Shown here: in pieces, positions 13,926-20,877 of the stretch
Position numbering within the stretch: position 1 is the stretch's first letter
Layout: each line of letters opens with the position of its first letter
Origin: a virus
Strand: one strand, 5' to 3'
Virus record (IMG/VR): IMGVR_UViG_3300023245_000106
Location: 1-24,788 of that record
DNA: 24,788 nt
Position numbers and translations under genes: made by a program
The notes under the pieces: generated by a model
What the model was told of the DNA's origin: nothing
Database searches by the model: none
The model's input: the letters and a program-made list of their open reading frames with translations, nothing else

Positions 13926-15269
13926 TTACATAAGATTTGTAACTTTAACTCTTTGGTAGTATCTGTTTGCGTTTGCAGAACCAGCGTTGTCCACTGCTGT
14001 AGCGACACCCGATTGAGCACCAGTTTCAGCGAATGGATTAGCAATAAGACCATATCTAGTCTTGAAGCCAATTTTCGGTTGGAAAGTATCTTGACCAACT
14101 GCTCTCACCATTTGTAGTGGAACATATGGACAATAGAACATACCAGCGTCATAAGGTGAAGTACCTTTATAACCAACAACATAGTATTGTGTTGCTGAAC
14201 TGTTTGCACTATACGGGTCAATGTATACTTTGAATCTGCCGTTAAGAACACCAGCAAAAGTATTGCCTGTGTCATCAACATTCAAATTGTTATTTAATGC
14301 AGGTGTGTAATCTAAAACACCAGCCATTTGAAGAGCACTCGCAACATCAGCTGAACAGATAATCATATTACCTTTTCCTCTTCTTGTTCTTTGTGCAATT
14401 CTGTTCGCATCTCTTTCAAGTTGGAACATAAGTCCTTTGAATCTTTCAACAGACCATCTTCCGTTTGAGTCTGTATCTAAATCAAAGATACCTGCTGTAG
14501 TTGTGTTAGTAGCAGCACCTTTCTCTGCGTTTGTGTAAACTGTTCTTACAACTTCTCTGTTGATTTCCGCAAGGATTTCAGCAGATAAGATATTTGCAAG
14601 TTCAGTTTCAGCGTCTAAACCATGGATTGCTTTTAAGTCTTGAGCAAGTTCCATTGTGTATTCAGCTTTCAACGCTCTTGATTTAGCAGTAACAGTCGAT
14701 TTCTCGATTGAGAATGCCATTTCAGCGAAAGCGTTTCCGTCTGCGTCACCTAATGCTTCAGCAGCTGCTGTAGTCATTGCTGAACCTGTTGTGTAAGTTC
14801 CAGCAGATGGTGAGTCGTTTAGAGCACCTGGATTAGTGCCTGAGTTAGCAGTAGTTGAATAACCATCTACAGCTGAACCAGCAGCATTTCTTCCAGAGAA
14901 GTCTGTATCAGCTTCGTCAAACATAGCTTCGTTGCCAGATTGTGAAGTGTATCTACTTCTCATTGCAAAGATTAGTCCAGTTGGACCAGTCATTGGTTGT
15001 ACGCCTGCGATATCGTAAGCGATAAGATTAGGCATTGCTCTTCTAACAAGTGAAATTAGGATTGGATCCCAATTTTGTACACCTGTAGCTGATGTTGCGT
15101 TTGTAGGCGCAGCTTCAGATAAGAATGCTGAATCTTCTTTAGCAGCTCTTTCTTGGTTTTCAAGAATAACTGATGTAACGGCTCGTCTGTAAGAATCCTT
15201 GATTTGTGGTAAATCTGGGTGTTCTAAAACAGGCTGCCATTTCTTTTCGTGTTGTTCGGATAAGTACAT
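13926..15269 (-). CDS. 23: gp23, major capsid protein
   Basis: The 447-residue protein has the gp23 pattern: an N-terminal propeptide, then NWDPILISLVRRAMPNLIAY and GVQPMTGPTGLIFAMRSRY near residue 75-110, and the C-terminal MVRAVGQDTFQPKIGFKTRYG stretch. It forms the hexamers of the head (HK97 fold). The propeptide probably ends after E52 in FLSE, which fits the T4 prohead protease rule of hydrophobic-x-Glu. T4 gp23 is 521 residues, so this is a compact version, as is usual in marine relatives. The ribosome binding site is AAGGGAGA. A strong terminator follows, which isolates the structural transcript from the recombination genes. Confidence 0.96.
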   Translation of the reverse strand: MYLSEQHEKKWQPVLEHPDLPQIKDSYRRAVTSVILENQERAAKEDSAFLSEAAPTNATSATGVQNWDPILISLVRRAMPNLIAYDIAGVQPMTGPTGLIFAMRSRYTSQSGNEAMFDEADTDFSGRNAAGSAVDGYSTTANSGTNPGALNDSPSAGTYTTGSAMTTAAAEALGDADGNAFAEMAFSIEKSTVTAKSRALKAEYTMELAQDLKAIHGLDAETELANILSAEILAEINREVVRTVYTNAEKGAATNTTTAGIFDLDTDSNGRWSVERFKGLMFQLERDANRIAQRTRRGKGNMIICSADVASALQMAGVLDYTPALNNNLNVDDTGNTFAGVLNGRFKVYIDPYSANSSATQYYVVGYKGTSPYDAGMFYCPYVPLQMVRAVGQDTFQPKIGFKTRYGLIANPFAETGAQSGVATAVDNAGSANANRYYQRVKVTNLM

Positions 15270-15297
15270 TTGTTTTTTCTCCCTTTGTCCGGTTATA

Positions 15298-16497
15298 CTA
15301 AGATATTTTCATATCTTTTGTTTTGCTTATAGCGGCAGTGTAAGCAGCCATTGCTTTAGACAGGTCTTCGTTAGAAGTTCCATCTTCAGCCGCCACATCA
15401 TGTAGTGAGTCTTTGACTTCTTCTTTAATTCCAAAGTATGATTCTTTAATAGTTTCACATTTAGTTTTAAAAGAGTCTGCGTCTGACCATTCAATTTCTT
15501 CTACTAACTTAGCAAATTTTTCTTTTGCTGTATCAGCAAGTCCGTTTGAAGCTTCTGACATGATTTCGTTTCTTGTCTTAACTGCATTGTCCTTGTTTAA
15601 TTCAACATTTGATTGTATCTGCTCATTGAGTTTCTTTTCTAAAGATTCAATTTTATTTGCTTGGTCTTCAAGCACATTGTATCTTTCATCTGGAACATCA
15701 ATGTAGTGTTCTGCAAAAAGTTTTTTAAGACCTGTGATAAAGTCTTCAGCGATTTCACCTTTGATACCTCTTTCAAGAGCGATTTCGTTTTCTTTCATCC
15801 ACTCTTCAACGACATATGCTAGGTAACTGTCAACTTTTTCTGTCAGTTCTTCTTTATGCTTTGCAACATCTTGCTCGTATGTTTCTTTTACATCTACTTC
15901 CATTGTTTCAGCAATCTCTTTTACTTTAGAGTTTACCGCTGATTCAAATACGGTTGCAGCTTTTTCTTTAAATTCTTCGGATAAGTCATCTTGTCCGGCG
16001 ATTAAAGCGTTAACATGTTCTTGAGTCTCTTCTTTATTCATTTTGTAAGAAGCCTTCTTCATAGAATAACTTTCTTTCTCGTCTTTTTTATCAGACTTGA
16101 TTTCAGTTTCTTCTTCTTGTGAATCGTCTTTCTTACCTTTATGTTTATTAAGAGCGTCAAGAGCAGCTTTTGGCATTTCGCCTTCCTTGATTTCTTCCGA
16201 ACCTTCGTCCGTTTCAGCGTTTTCCAACTTAGTATTGTGACCAGTCAATGTTGGCATTGGGTCAGCAGCACCTTGTGATTTTTGTTGGGCATCGCCAGAA
16301 ACTTTCTTAGATTTTTTTGTTGCGTCAGGATTGCTATCTGTTGGTTTAACAACAGCTGCGCCTAAATCCTCAGCATCATTTTTCAGATGGTTCGGTTCAG
16401 CCGCTACAGCATTCTTTTTAGGAGCATCCGCTTGGGCATTTGCCTCAGCTACTGCTTCTTGCTCTAACGCCTCTAACTTTTTTTCTGTATCGGCCAT
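15298..16497 (-). CDS. 22: gp22, prohead core scaffold protein
   Basis: A 399-residue, highly charged, cysteine-poor protein located between protease and capsid genes, as gp22 in T4 (269 residues). The N-terminal 150 residues are low in complexity (Ala, Asp, Lys, Glu), and the middle to C-terminal part forms long charged helices suited to coiled coils (KIESLEKKLNEQIQSNVELN). gp22 fills the prohead core and is degraded by gp21 during maturation. The extra length is in the disordered N-terminal region. It has an exact late promoter upstream and a good ribosome binding site (AAAGGAGA). Confidence 0.88.
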   Translation of the reverse strand: MADTEKKLEALEQEAVAEANAQADAPKKNAVAAEPNHLKNDAEDLGAAVVKPTDSNPDATKKSKKVSGDAQQKSQGAADPMPTLTGHNTKLENAETDEGSEEIKEGEMPKAALDALNKHKGKKDDSQEEETEIKSDKKDEKESYSMKKASYKMNKEETQEHVNALIAGQDDLSEEFKEKAATVFESAVNSKVKEIAETMEVDVKETYEQDVAKHKEELTEKVDSYLAYVVEEWMKENEIALERGIKGEIAEDFITGLKKLFAEHYIDVPDERYNVLEDQANKIESLEKKLNEQIQSNVELNKDNAVKTRNEIMSEASNGLADTAKEKFAKLVEEIEWSDADSFKTKCETIKESYFGIKEEVKDSLHDVAAEDGTSNEDLSKAMAAYTAAISKTKDMKIS

Positions 16498-16516
16498 TTG
16501 AGAAATCTCCTTTTTT

Positions 16517-16536
16517 AAAAATAACTAGTTATTTTT
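16517..16536. repeat. 20-bp perfect palindrome in the gp22 leader
   Basis: AAAAATAACTAGTTATTTTT is a perfect palindrome. It starts 9 bases after the predicted late transcript start (about 16545) and lies just before the gp22 ribosome binding site, so the mRNA would carry a 5' hairpin. Confidence 0.6.
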
Positions 16537-16550
16537 CTCTAATTAATAGA

Positions 16551-16558
16551 TATTTATA
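16551..16558 (-). promoter_or_regulatory. Late promoter of gp22
   Basis: Exact TATAAATA between the gp21 stop and gp22. Predicted start near 16545; leader about 48 bases. Confidence 0.85.
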
Positions 16559-16561
16559 AGT

Positions 16562-17206
16562 TTAAAGTTTTCTAAGAAAATCAGCAAACACATTCGCCTT
16601 AGCTTCCGCTAATTTGATTGACTTTGCCTTTTCAATATATGCTTTATACTCTTCAATATCCCTTGCTTTTATTACTCCATTGTCCCATATCCACTCTTTA
16701 CTCTCCATAATACCTTCAACGAAAGCGTCTGGAGCAGAGGGGTCTGCTACAATGTCAGCGGCCGTAGCCAAGTAGAAGTCTTTTCCCACATAGTTATTGC
16801 CGTTTCTTGAAACCAATGAACCCATTCCTCTTGAAGAAACTCCCAATTGAGCGCCTTCATCAATAAGACCTTTTACAATCTTACCGTAGGGTGTGTCCAT
16901 GATTTTTGCTTCACCAATAAAATTTTTGCCTTCCGCTTTTAAAGAGGTAATCATGTGTGATACTCTCTCTAAGTTAACTGTTGGTCCGTCAGGATGTCCC
17001 AGCTCACCAAAGGCTCTTTTCTTATCAATAAATTCTTTTGTATATCTGTCTACTTCGGTAGATAGGATATTATTTTCATAAATTCTACCGTTTCTATTCT
17101 TAATATCCGATTGTAGAAAGACACCACGAATCTTGTAGTTCTTTTTACCATTGGTTTCTTCAACCAAGTATTCTGCGTCTTGTATTTCTTCTGATATTAG
17201 TTTCAT
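16562..17206 (-). CDS. 21: gp21, prohead core protease
   Basis: A 214-residue serine protease of the T4 prohead type (T4 gp21 is 212). The catalytic histidine is in ELGHPDGP (H71) and the serine in LGVSSRGMGS (S124 or S125); the N-terminal RNGRIYENNIL segment is also typical. It cuts scaffold and capsid proteins after hydrophobic-x-Glu sites once the prohead is complete, and then digests itself. It has its own exact late promoter at 17227-17234, giving a leader of about 15 bases. Confidence 0.93.
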   Translation of the reverse strand: MKLISEEIQDAEYLVEETNGKKNYKIRGVFLQSDIKNRNGRIYENNILSTEVDRYTKEFIDKKRAFGELGHPDGPTVNLERVSHMITSLKAEGKNFIGEAKIMDTPYGKIVKGLIDEGAQLGVSSRGMGSLVSRNGNNYVGKDFYLATAADIVADPSAPDAFVEGIMESKEWIWDNGVIKARDIEEYKAYIEKAKSIKLAEAKANVFADFLRKL

Positions 17207-17226
17207 TAATTCTCTCTCGTATTAAC

Positions 17227-17234
17227 TATTTATA
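17227..17234 (-). promoter_or_regulatory. Late promoter of gp21
   Basis: Exact TATAAATA between the small beta-rich gene and gp21. Predicted start near 17221. Confidence 0.8.
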
Positions 17235-17242
17235 TGTTTTTG

Positions 17243-17635
17243 TTACCTAAACTCTAAAATAATTGTATAATTGTCACCGTTAGCAAAGTTCTTTGTTGAT
17301 AATAGAATATCACCAGTTGGTGTCGTTGCGTTGTTAGTAACTTCATTACCAGCTGTTCTTAAATCAAAATAACCATTACCACTCAATAACATAGCCGTTG
17401 CGTTAGTAACTCCGTCCCATATCAATTCAACAGCAGATTTGTTATTTGCCGTGTTAATTGAATACCATACTCTCGCAAGTTTTCTGTTACCATCTTCGGT
17501 CATAAAAGTGACCTCTGAGGCGTCAATCTTCTTTACTTGTGTTTCACCGGTACCATCTGAAAAGTTTGTAAGTTTAGAAACAAACTTAACACCAGATGTA
17601 TCAGTAATCGTTTGTGTTGTTACTAAATCAGCCAT
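17243..17635 (-). CDS. Small beta-rich protein in the head module, unknown function
   Basis: A 130-residue protein with many Thr, Asn, Gly and alternating beta-type residues and no cysteine. It shows a weak likeness to the next gene upstream: both begin VxTQ, have a GxKxxxKxT segment, a central Y strand, a V-L-x-x-D strand, a TGDI segment at about the same distance from the end, and a final I-L-L-E or L-L-L-E strand. This suggests tandem duplication. Position between core genes and the protease implies a head role, perhaps decoration. The ribosome binding site AAAGGATT lies within the end of the upstream gene. I do not recognise a family. Confidence 0.6.
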   Translation of the reverse strand: MADLVTTQTITDTSGVKFVSKLTNFSDGTGETQVKKIDASEVTFMTEDGNRKLARVWYSINTANNKSAVELIWDGVTNATAMLLSGNGYFDLRTAGNEVTNNATTPTGDILLSTKNFANGDNYTIILEFR

Positions 17636-17981
17636 TGCTAAATCCTTTTTCTTTATGACACTCTAATAACAAACTAAACTTATCTACATTACCGTCTGTC
17701 GTTACTTGAATATCGCCTGTTCCTTTTATTTTTTCTTCTACAGGTTTTAGACCGTAGTTGTCTATGCCTGTCATTGTTAAACTCTTATCATCAAATTGCA
17801 ATGTTACCGTGCCTGTGCCTTCTACTTCATAATATGCATTTGCAATTGATAATTCAGATTCGTTTGTAGAACCTTTTAAAGTATCTAACTCTACAAGTTT
17901 CTCGTTTTCATTACGAGCACCAGTAACCTTATTGATTACTTTAAATCCATCATCAACTAATTGTGTAGATACTATTGTCAT
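17628..17981 (-). CDS. Small beta-rich protein, likely paralogue of its neighbour
   Basis: A 117-residue protein with beta-type pattern (YYEVEGTGTVTLQFDDKSL, GTGDIQVTTDG, KFSLLLECHK). It starts in a TAATG overlap with the upstream gene and overlaps the downstream gene by 8 bases, so the trio is translated as a coupled block. The match to the downstream protein is spread over the full length but is low. No domain recognised; a virion or head-assembly role is inferred from position only. Confidence 0.6.
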   Translation of the reverse strand: MTIVSTQLVDDGFKVINKVTGARNENEKLVELDTLKGSTNESELSIANAYYEVEGTGTVTLQFDDKSLTMTGIDNYGLKPVEEKIKGTGDIQVTTDGNVDKFSLLLECHKEKGFSNG

Positions 17982-18229
17982 TAACCGCCTACTGATACTG
18001 CATGTGCATGACTAGTAGCTGATGTAATTTCGTCTGTTGGGTCTTTACTGATAATAATTTCATCACCAGCTGCATGTAAATAAAATTCACCAATCTTTGT
18101 GTCGTCTGCAAGATTGACTGTGCCTGTTACAGTACCAGCTGTTGCAACTACTCTAACAGTTGTTGCTGAACCAATATTATTTGCACTAGGGTCATTTACT
18201 ACATCTCCCAAGATTTTAAATGTCGCCAT
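17981..18229 (-). CDS. Small beta-rich protein, decoration-like
   Basis: An 82-residue protein starting MATFKILGDVVNDPSAN, with two or three clear beta strands (TVRVVATAG, KIGEFYLHAAGDEIIISKDPTDEI) and a Ser/Ala/His tail. Small proteins with this layout (strand, loop, GE- or GD-type turn, KDPTD segment) occur in the head region of marine T4-like phages and may coat the virion; I state this as resemblance only. Start supported by AGGAGA. It overlaps the upstream core-like gene by 14 bases. Confidence 0.6.
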   Translation of the reverse strand: MATFKILGDVVNDPSANNIGSATTVRVVATAGTVTGTVNLADDTKIGEFYLHAAGDEIIISKDPTDEITSATSHAHAVSVGG

Positions 18230-18458
18230 TGTTTTCTCCTATTTCTTTGTCCATGTAATCATAGACAACATTTGTTTGTACATTATGTTTAAGAGCAACC
18301 TTATCTATGGTTGCCTCAACTTCTTTTACAACATCAACACTATCATAATCTACCTGACCAAAAAAGTCATTTACCACCTCTTTATGTTTAGGTGGCAATT
18401 GACTAAAAGTTTCCGTGTCAACTACATTTGTTTTAAGTAGCTGATTGAGTTTCATCAT
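18216..18458 (-). CDS. Small protein at the gp68 position
   Basis: An 80-residue charged helical protein (LPPKHKEVVNDFFGQVDY, VVKEVEATIDKVALKHN) overlapping the upstream gene by 26 bases and the downstream one by 14. In T4 the genes between portal and protease are 67 and 68, which encode prohead core proteins. By place this would be the second of them, though T4 gp68 is longer (141) and I see no sequence match. The start has two adjacent Met codons; GAGGCG upstream is a weak ribosome binding site. Confidence 0.55.
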   Translation of the reverse strand: MMKLNQLLKTNVVDTETFSQLPPKHKEVVNDFFGQVDYDSVDVVKEVEATIDKVALKHNVQTNVVYDYMDKEIGENNGDI

Positions 18459-18726
18459 TTGCTGGCGCCTCTACTTCTAAAGCGATTTCATTACCATCTG
18501 TTCCCATCATAGTTCCAGTTTCCGGTGAGGGGTCTGTTACTACTGGTTTTGGGTCACTAAATGGTTGTGCCTCAACATCTGAGAAGATTTTACCTGCAAT
18601 ATCAATTCTATGCTGGTCTAAACCATCTGCTACTTTAGCTCTTAAAGCGTCTTTAAAAGCTTCGCCTGCGTCTGCATTGTTTCCGACTGATAAGTCATCA
18701 ACAAATTTCTTTACATGTTCACTCAT
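18433..18726 (-). CDS. 67: Prohead core protein, gp67-like
   Basis: A 97-residue acidic protein immediately after the portal gene. The segment AFKDALRAKVADGLDQHRID is a charged amphipathic helix of the kind seen in small T4-type core proteins. The second half is rich in Pro, Asp and Glu and likely disordered. Position after gene 20 is that of T4 gene 67, a core component needed for correct head shape. Start supported by TAGGAG. Identification rests on position and composition more than on sequence. Confidence 0.55.
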   Translation of the reverse strand: MSEHVKKFVDDLSVGNNADAGEAFKDALRAKVADGLDQHRIDIAGKIFSDVEAQPFSDPKPVVTDPSPETGTMMGTDGNEIALEVEAPANDETQSAT

Positions 18727-18736
18727 TTTTTATCTC

Positions 18737-20254
18737 CTATAAGTTTCCACCAGAACCTGGAATATCTTCCGTAGGTGCTGATATAATGCCGTCATCAATT
18801 TCTTTTTTGATTTGAGTATTAATGTCTTCAATATCTCTATCAGATTGTTTAAGTATATTTTTTCTAACATACTCTACTGAATAATATTTACCAACATAAT
18901 CTCTCACTTCGTTTGCTAATCTAATTCTTTCCAAAAGCATTTCGCTTTCTTTAAGTTCAGCAAAGTGTCCATCTTGTAAGAAGTCATAAGCAATAAAATC
19001 TCTTAATGTATGCCAATCGTCCTCTGTGATAACAGCTTTTAGTATTAGTTGTGTTTTTAATATGTCATTAAATAACTCTGTAAACTTCTTTCTCAACCTT
19101 TGTACAAACTTTGTAAATTTAAGTTCATCTCTGGTAATCTCGGTACTTCTACCAAGATTGAAACCTTGACTTGCTTCTAATCTACTCGCTGGCACATTCA
19201 ATGAACGATATAGTTTACTTCTAAAGTATTCAATGTCTGTAATTTCACCCAAGTTTTGTCCGCCTGGTAGTGTAGTAATATCTGTACCTCTACCACCTTC
19301 TCTACTTGGTAACCAAAAGTCTTCTAACATAGACATATAGTTTCTGTCATCTCTGATTTCACCTGTTGAAGCGTCATAGACAAGTTTGTTTCTATATCTT
19401 GCCATAACATCTCTTAGGTATGCTTCAGCTTTTACTTTTGGTAAATTACCAACATCAATCTTGAATATTCTTCTTTCAGGTGCTCTTGCGATTCTGTAAA
19501 TCACAGCAGCGTCTTCAATCATTCTCAATTGATTAACTGGTTTAATTGCCTTATGCATATAAGACAGAACCATATTTTTATTCTGGTCAATTAAACCTGA
19601 TGGTACAAATGAAATTGTATCTGGGGCAATCTTAATACCACCAGATGTTGTACCGGCAATTCCTTTTTCATTGAATAAGTAATATTCTTCATACTCATCA
19701 ATGATAGTTAAACCGTGAGGCATAGGACCGTCAGGTCTTTTCTTCCTTACTTCTCTAACTTTTTTGATTTTTCTAGGGTCAATGTATCTTAACTCTGTGA
19801 TACCTTTTCTAGGTGATTCTCTATCAATAACTTTATGATAGTAAACTCTGCCATCAACATACCATCTTCTAAATATGTCGTGACCTTTTGTATTAAAGTT
19901 CATTAACCTTAATACTTCCTTAAACTCATCTTCTATCTTTCGTCTAACTTCTTTACCAAAAGGAACTTCATCCAACCTAAGTCTAATAGCATCCTTCAAT
20001 TCATTAGCCACGATTGCTTCATTAACAATATCTTCAATTGCCATGTCACATTCCGGGTGTAATGCTATTTCTCTGTATCTTCGGATTAGGTCCTGCTCTG
20101 TTTTAGCCGTACCTTCCATATCGAGGTACTGACCAAAATAACCACCAGCTGCGATAGTTTGTGTACCATCATCTGCCTGTGGTTGTGTAAAGCCTTGTTT
20201 TGGATCCGCCTTTTTAACTTGACGAGTGATAGAAAATCCAAATAATTCAGCCAT
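18737..20254 (-). CDS. 20: gp20, portal vertex protein
   Basis: A 505-residue protein (T4 gp20 is 524) with the portal hallmarks: ECDMAIEDIVNEAIV near residue 75, LRYIDPRKIKKVREV in the middle, SYMHKAIKPVNQLRMIEDA, RRIFKIDVGNLPK, and the C-terminal region with SRLEASQGFNLGRSTEITRDE. The portal is a dodecameric ring at one head vertex through which gp17 pumps DNA and to which the tail attaches. An exact late promoter and the ribosome binding site AAAGGAT precede it. Confidence 0.96.
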   Translation of the reverse strand: MAELFGFSITRQVKKADPKQGFTQPQADDGTQTIAAGGYFGQYLDMEGTAKTEQDLIRRYREIALHPECDMAIEDIVNEAIVANELKDAIRLRLDEVPFGKEVRRKIEDEFKEVLRLMNFNTKGHDIFRRWYVDGRVYYHKVIDRESPRKGITELRYIDPRKIKKVREVRKKRPDGPMPHGLTIIDEYEEYYLFNEKGIAGTTSGGIKIAPDTISFVPSGLIDQNKNMVLSYMHKAIKPVNQLRMIEDAAVIYRIARAPERRIFKIDVGNLPKVKAEAYLRDVMARYRNKLVYDASTGEIRDDRNYMSMLEDFWLPSREGGRGTDITTLPGGQNLGEITDIEYFRSKLYRSLNVPASRLEASQGFNLGRSTEITRDELKFTKFVQRLRKKFTELFNDILKTQLILKAVITEDDWHTLRDFIAYDFLQDGHFAELKESEMLLERIRLANEVRDYVGKYYSVEYVRKNILKQSDRDIEDINTQIKKEIDDGIISAPTEDIPGSGGNL

Positions 20255-20281
20255 AATAATATCCTTTACTTTAATTACTAC

Positions 20282-20289
20282 TATTTATA
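20282..20289 (-). promoter_or_regulatory. Late promoter of gp20
   Basis: Exact TATAAATA, predicted start near 20276, about 22 bases before the portal ATG. Confidence 0.85.
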
Positions 20290-20299
20290 ATAGTTTTAA

Positions 20300-20323
20300 G
20301 AGGGCGATTTTTAGGCCGCCCTC
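20300..20323 (-). terminator. GC-rich hairpin after the tail tube gene
   Basis: GAGGGCG and CGCCCTC form a 7-bp stem with a 10-base loop, 9 bases after the gp19 stop. The bases following on the minus strand (TTAAAACTA) are a poor T-run, so termination may be partial or the hairpin may protect the 3' end. The gp20 late promoter follows directly. Confidence 0.5.
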
Positions 20324-20332
20324 AAAAATATA

Positions 20333-20860
20333 TTAAGTAGTAGTGTTACTTTCAAAGTATTGGTACGCAAAAGTAACGCCAAATTCTTCTATAGCGTCAT
20401 TTGTTCCGTAATCCAATTCAATAGCAGCAAGTTCAGTCGGGAATACACCTCTTAAAGTGTACGACTTAATTGTTGCTCCGTTTCTATCTAACTGGTCAAC
20501 AAAAGCGTCAACTTGATAATCCGCTGGATTTGTCAAGCCTTCACCGTCTGTTGCATTATTGATACCATTTGACCATCTTTCAAACGCATTTCTTAGTTTG
20601 AAGTTTGTATCATTTAGTACAGTAATTGTCCAGTCTGCATATGTTCTATCGCCAGCAATCTTAATCTGTCTACCTCTGAAAGGTACCGTAAATGACGGAA
20701 TTGTCATTGCCGGTAACTGAGTAGTATCACATAAGAATGCTAGTTCTTCTATTTCTCCACCAACCTGTGCGTAACCAGGAAAAGGCATTGTAACCTTAAA
20801 CTGATTGGCTCTAGCGCCACCGCCAGCAAGTTTAGCTTTGAAGTCATTAATGTTTGCCAT
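20333..20860 (-). CDS. 19: gp19, tail tube protein
   Basis: A 175-residue protein (T4 gp19 is 163) with the tube pattern: NQFKVTMPFPG near the N-terminus, AFLCDTTQLPAMTIPSFTVP, FRGRQIKIAGDRTYADWTIT and an RNAFERWSNGIN helix. It stacks as hexameric rings to form the inner tail tube. It follows the sheath gene with a 17-base gap holding the ribosome binding site (AGGAGA), so it shares the sheath transcript. Confidence 0.95.
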   Translation of the reverse strand: MANINDFKAKLAGGGARANQFKVTMPFPGYAQVGGEIEELAFLCDTTQLPAMTIPSFTVPFRGRQIKIAGDRTYADWTITVLNDTNFKLRNAFERWSNGINNATDGEGLTNPADYQVDAFVDQLDRNGATIKSYTLRGVFPTELAAIELDYGTNDAIEEFGVTFAYQYFESNTTT

Positions 20861-20877
20861 TTTTTATTTCTCCTCTA

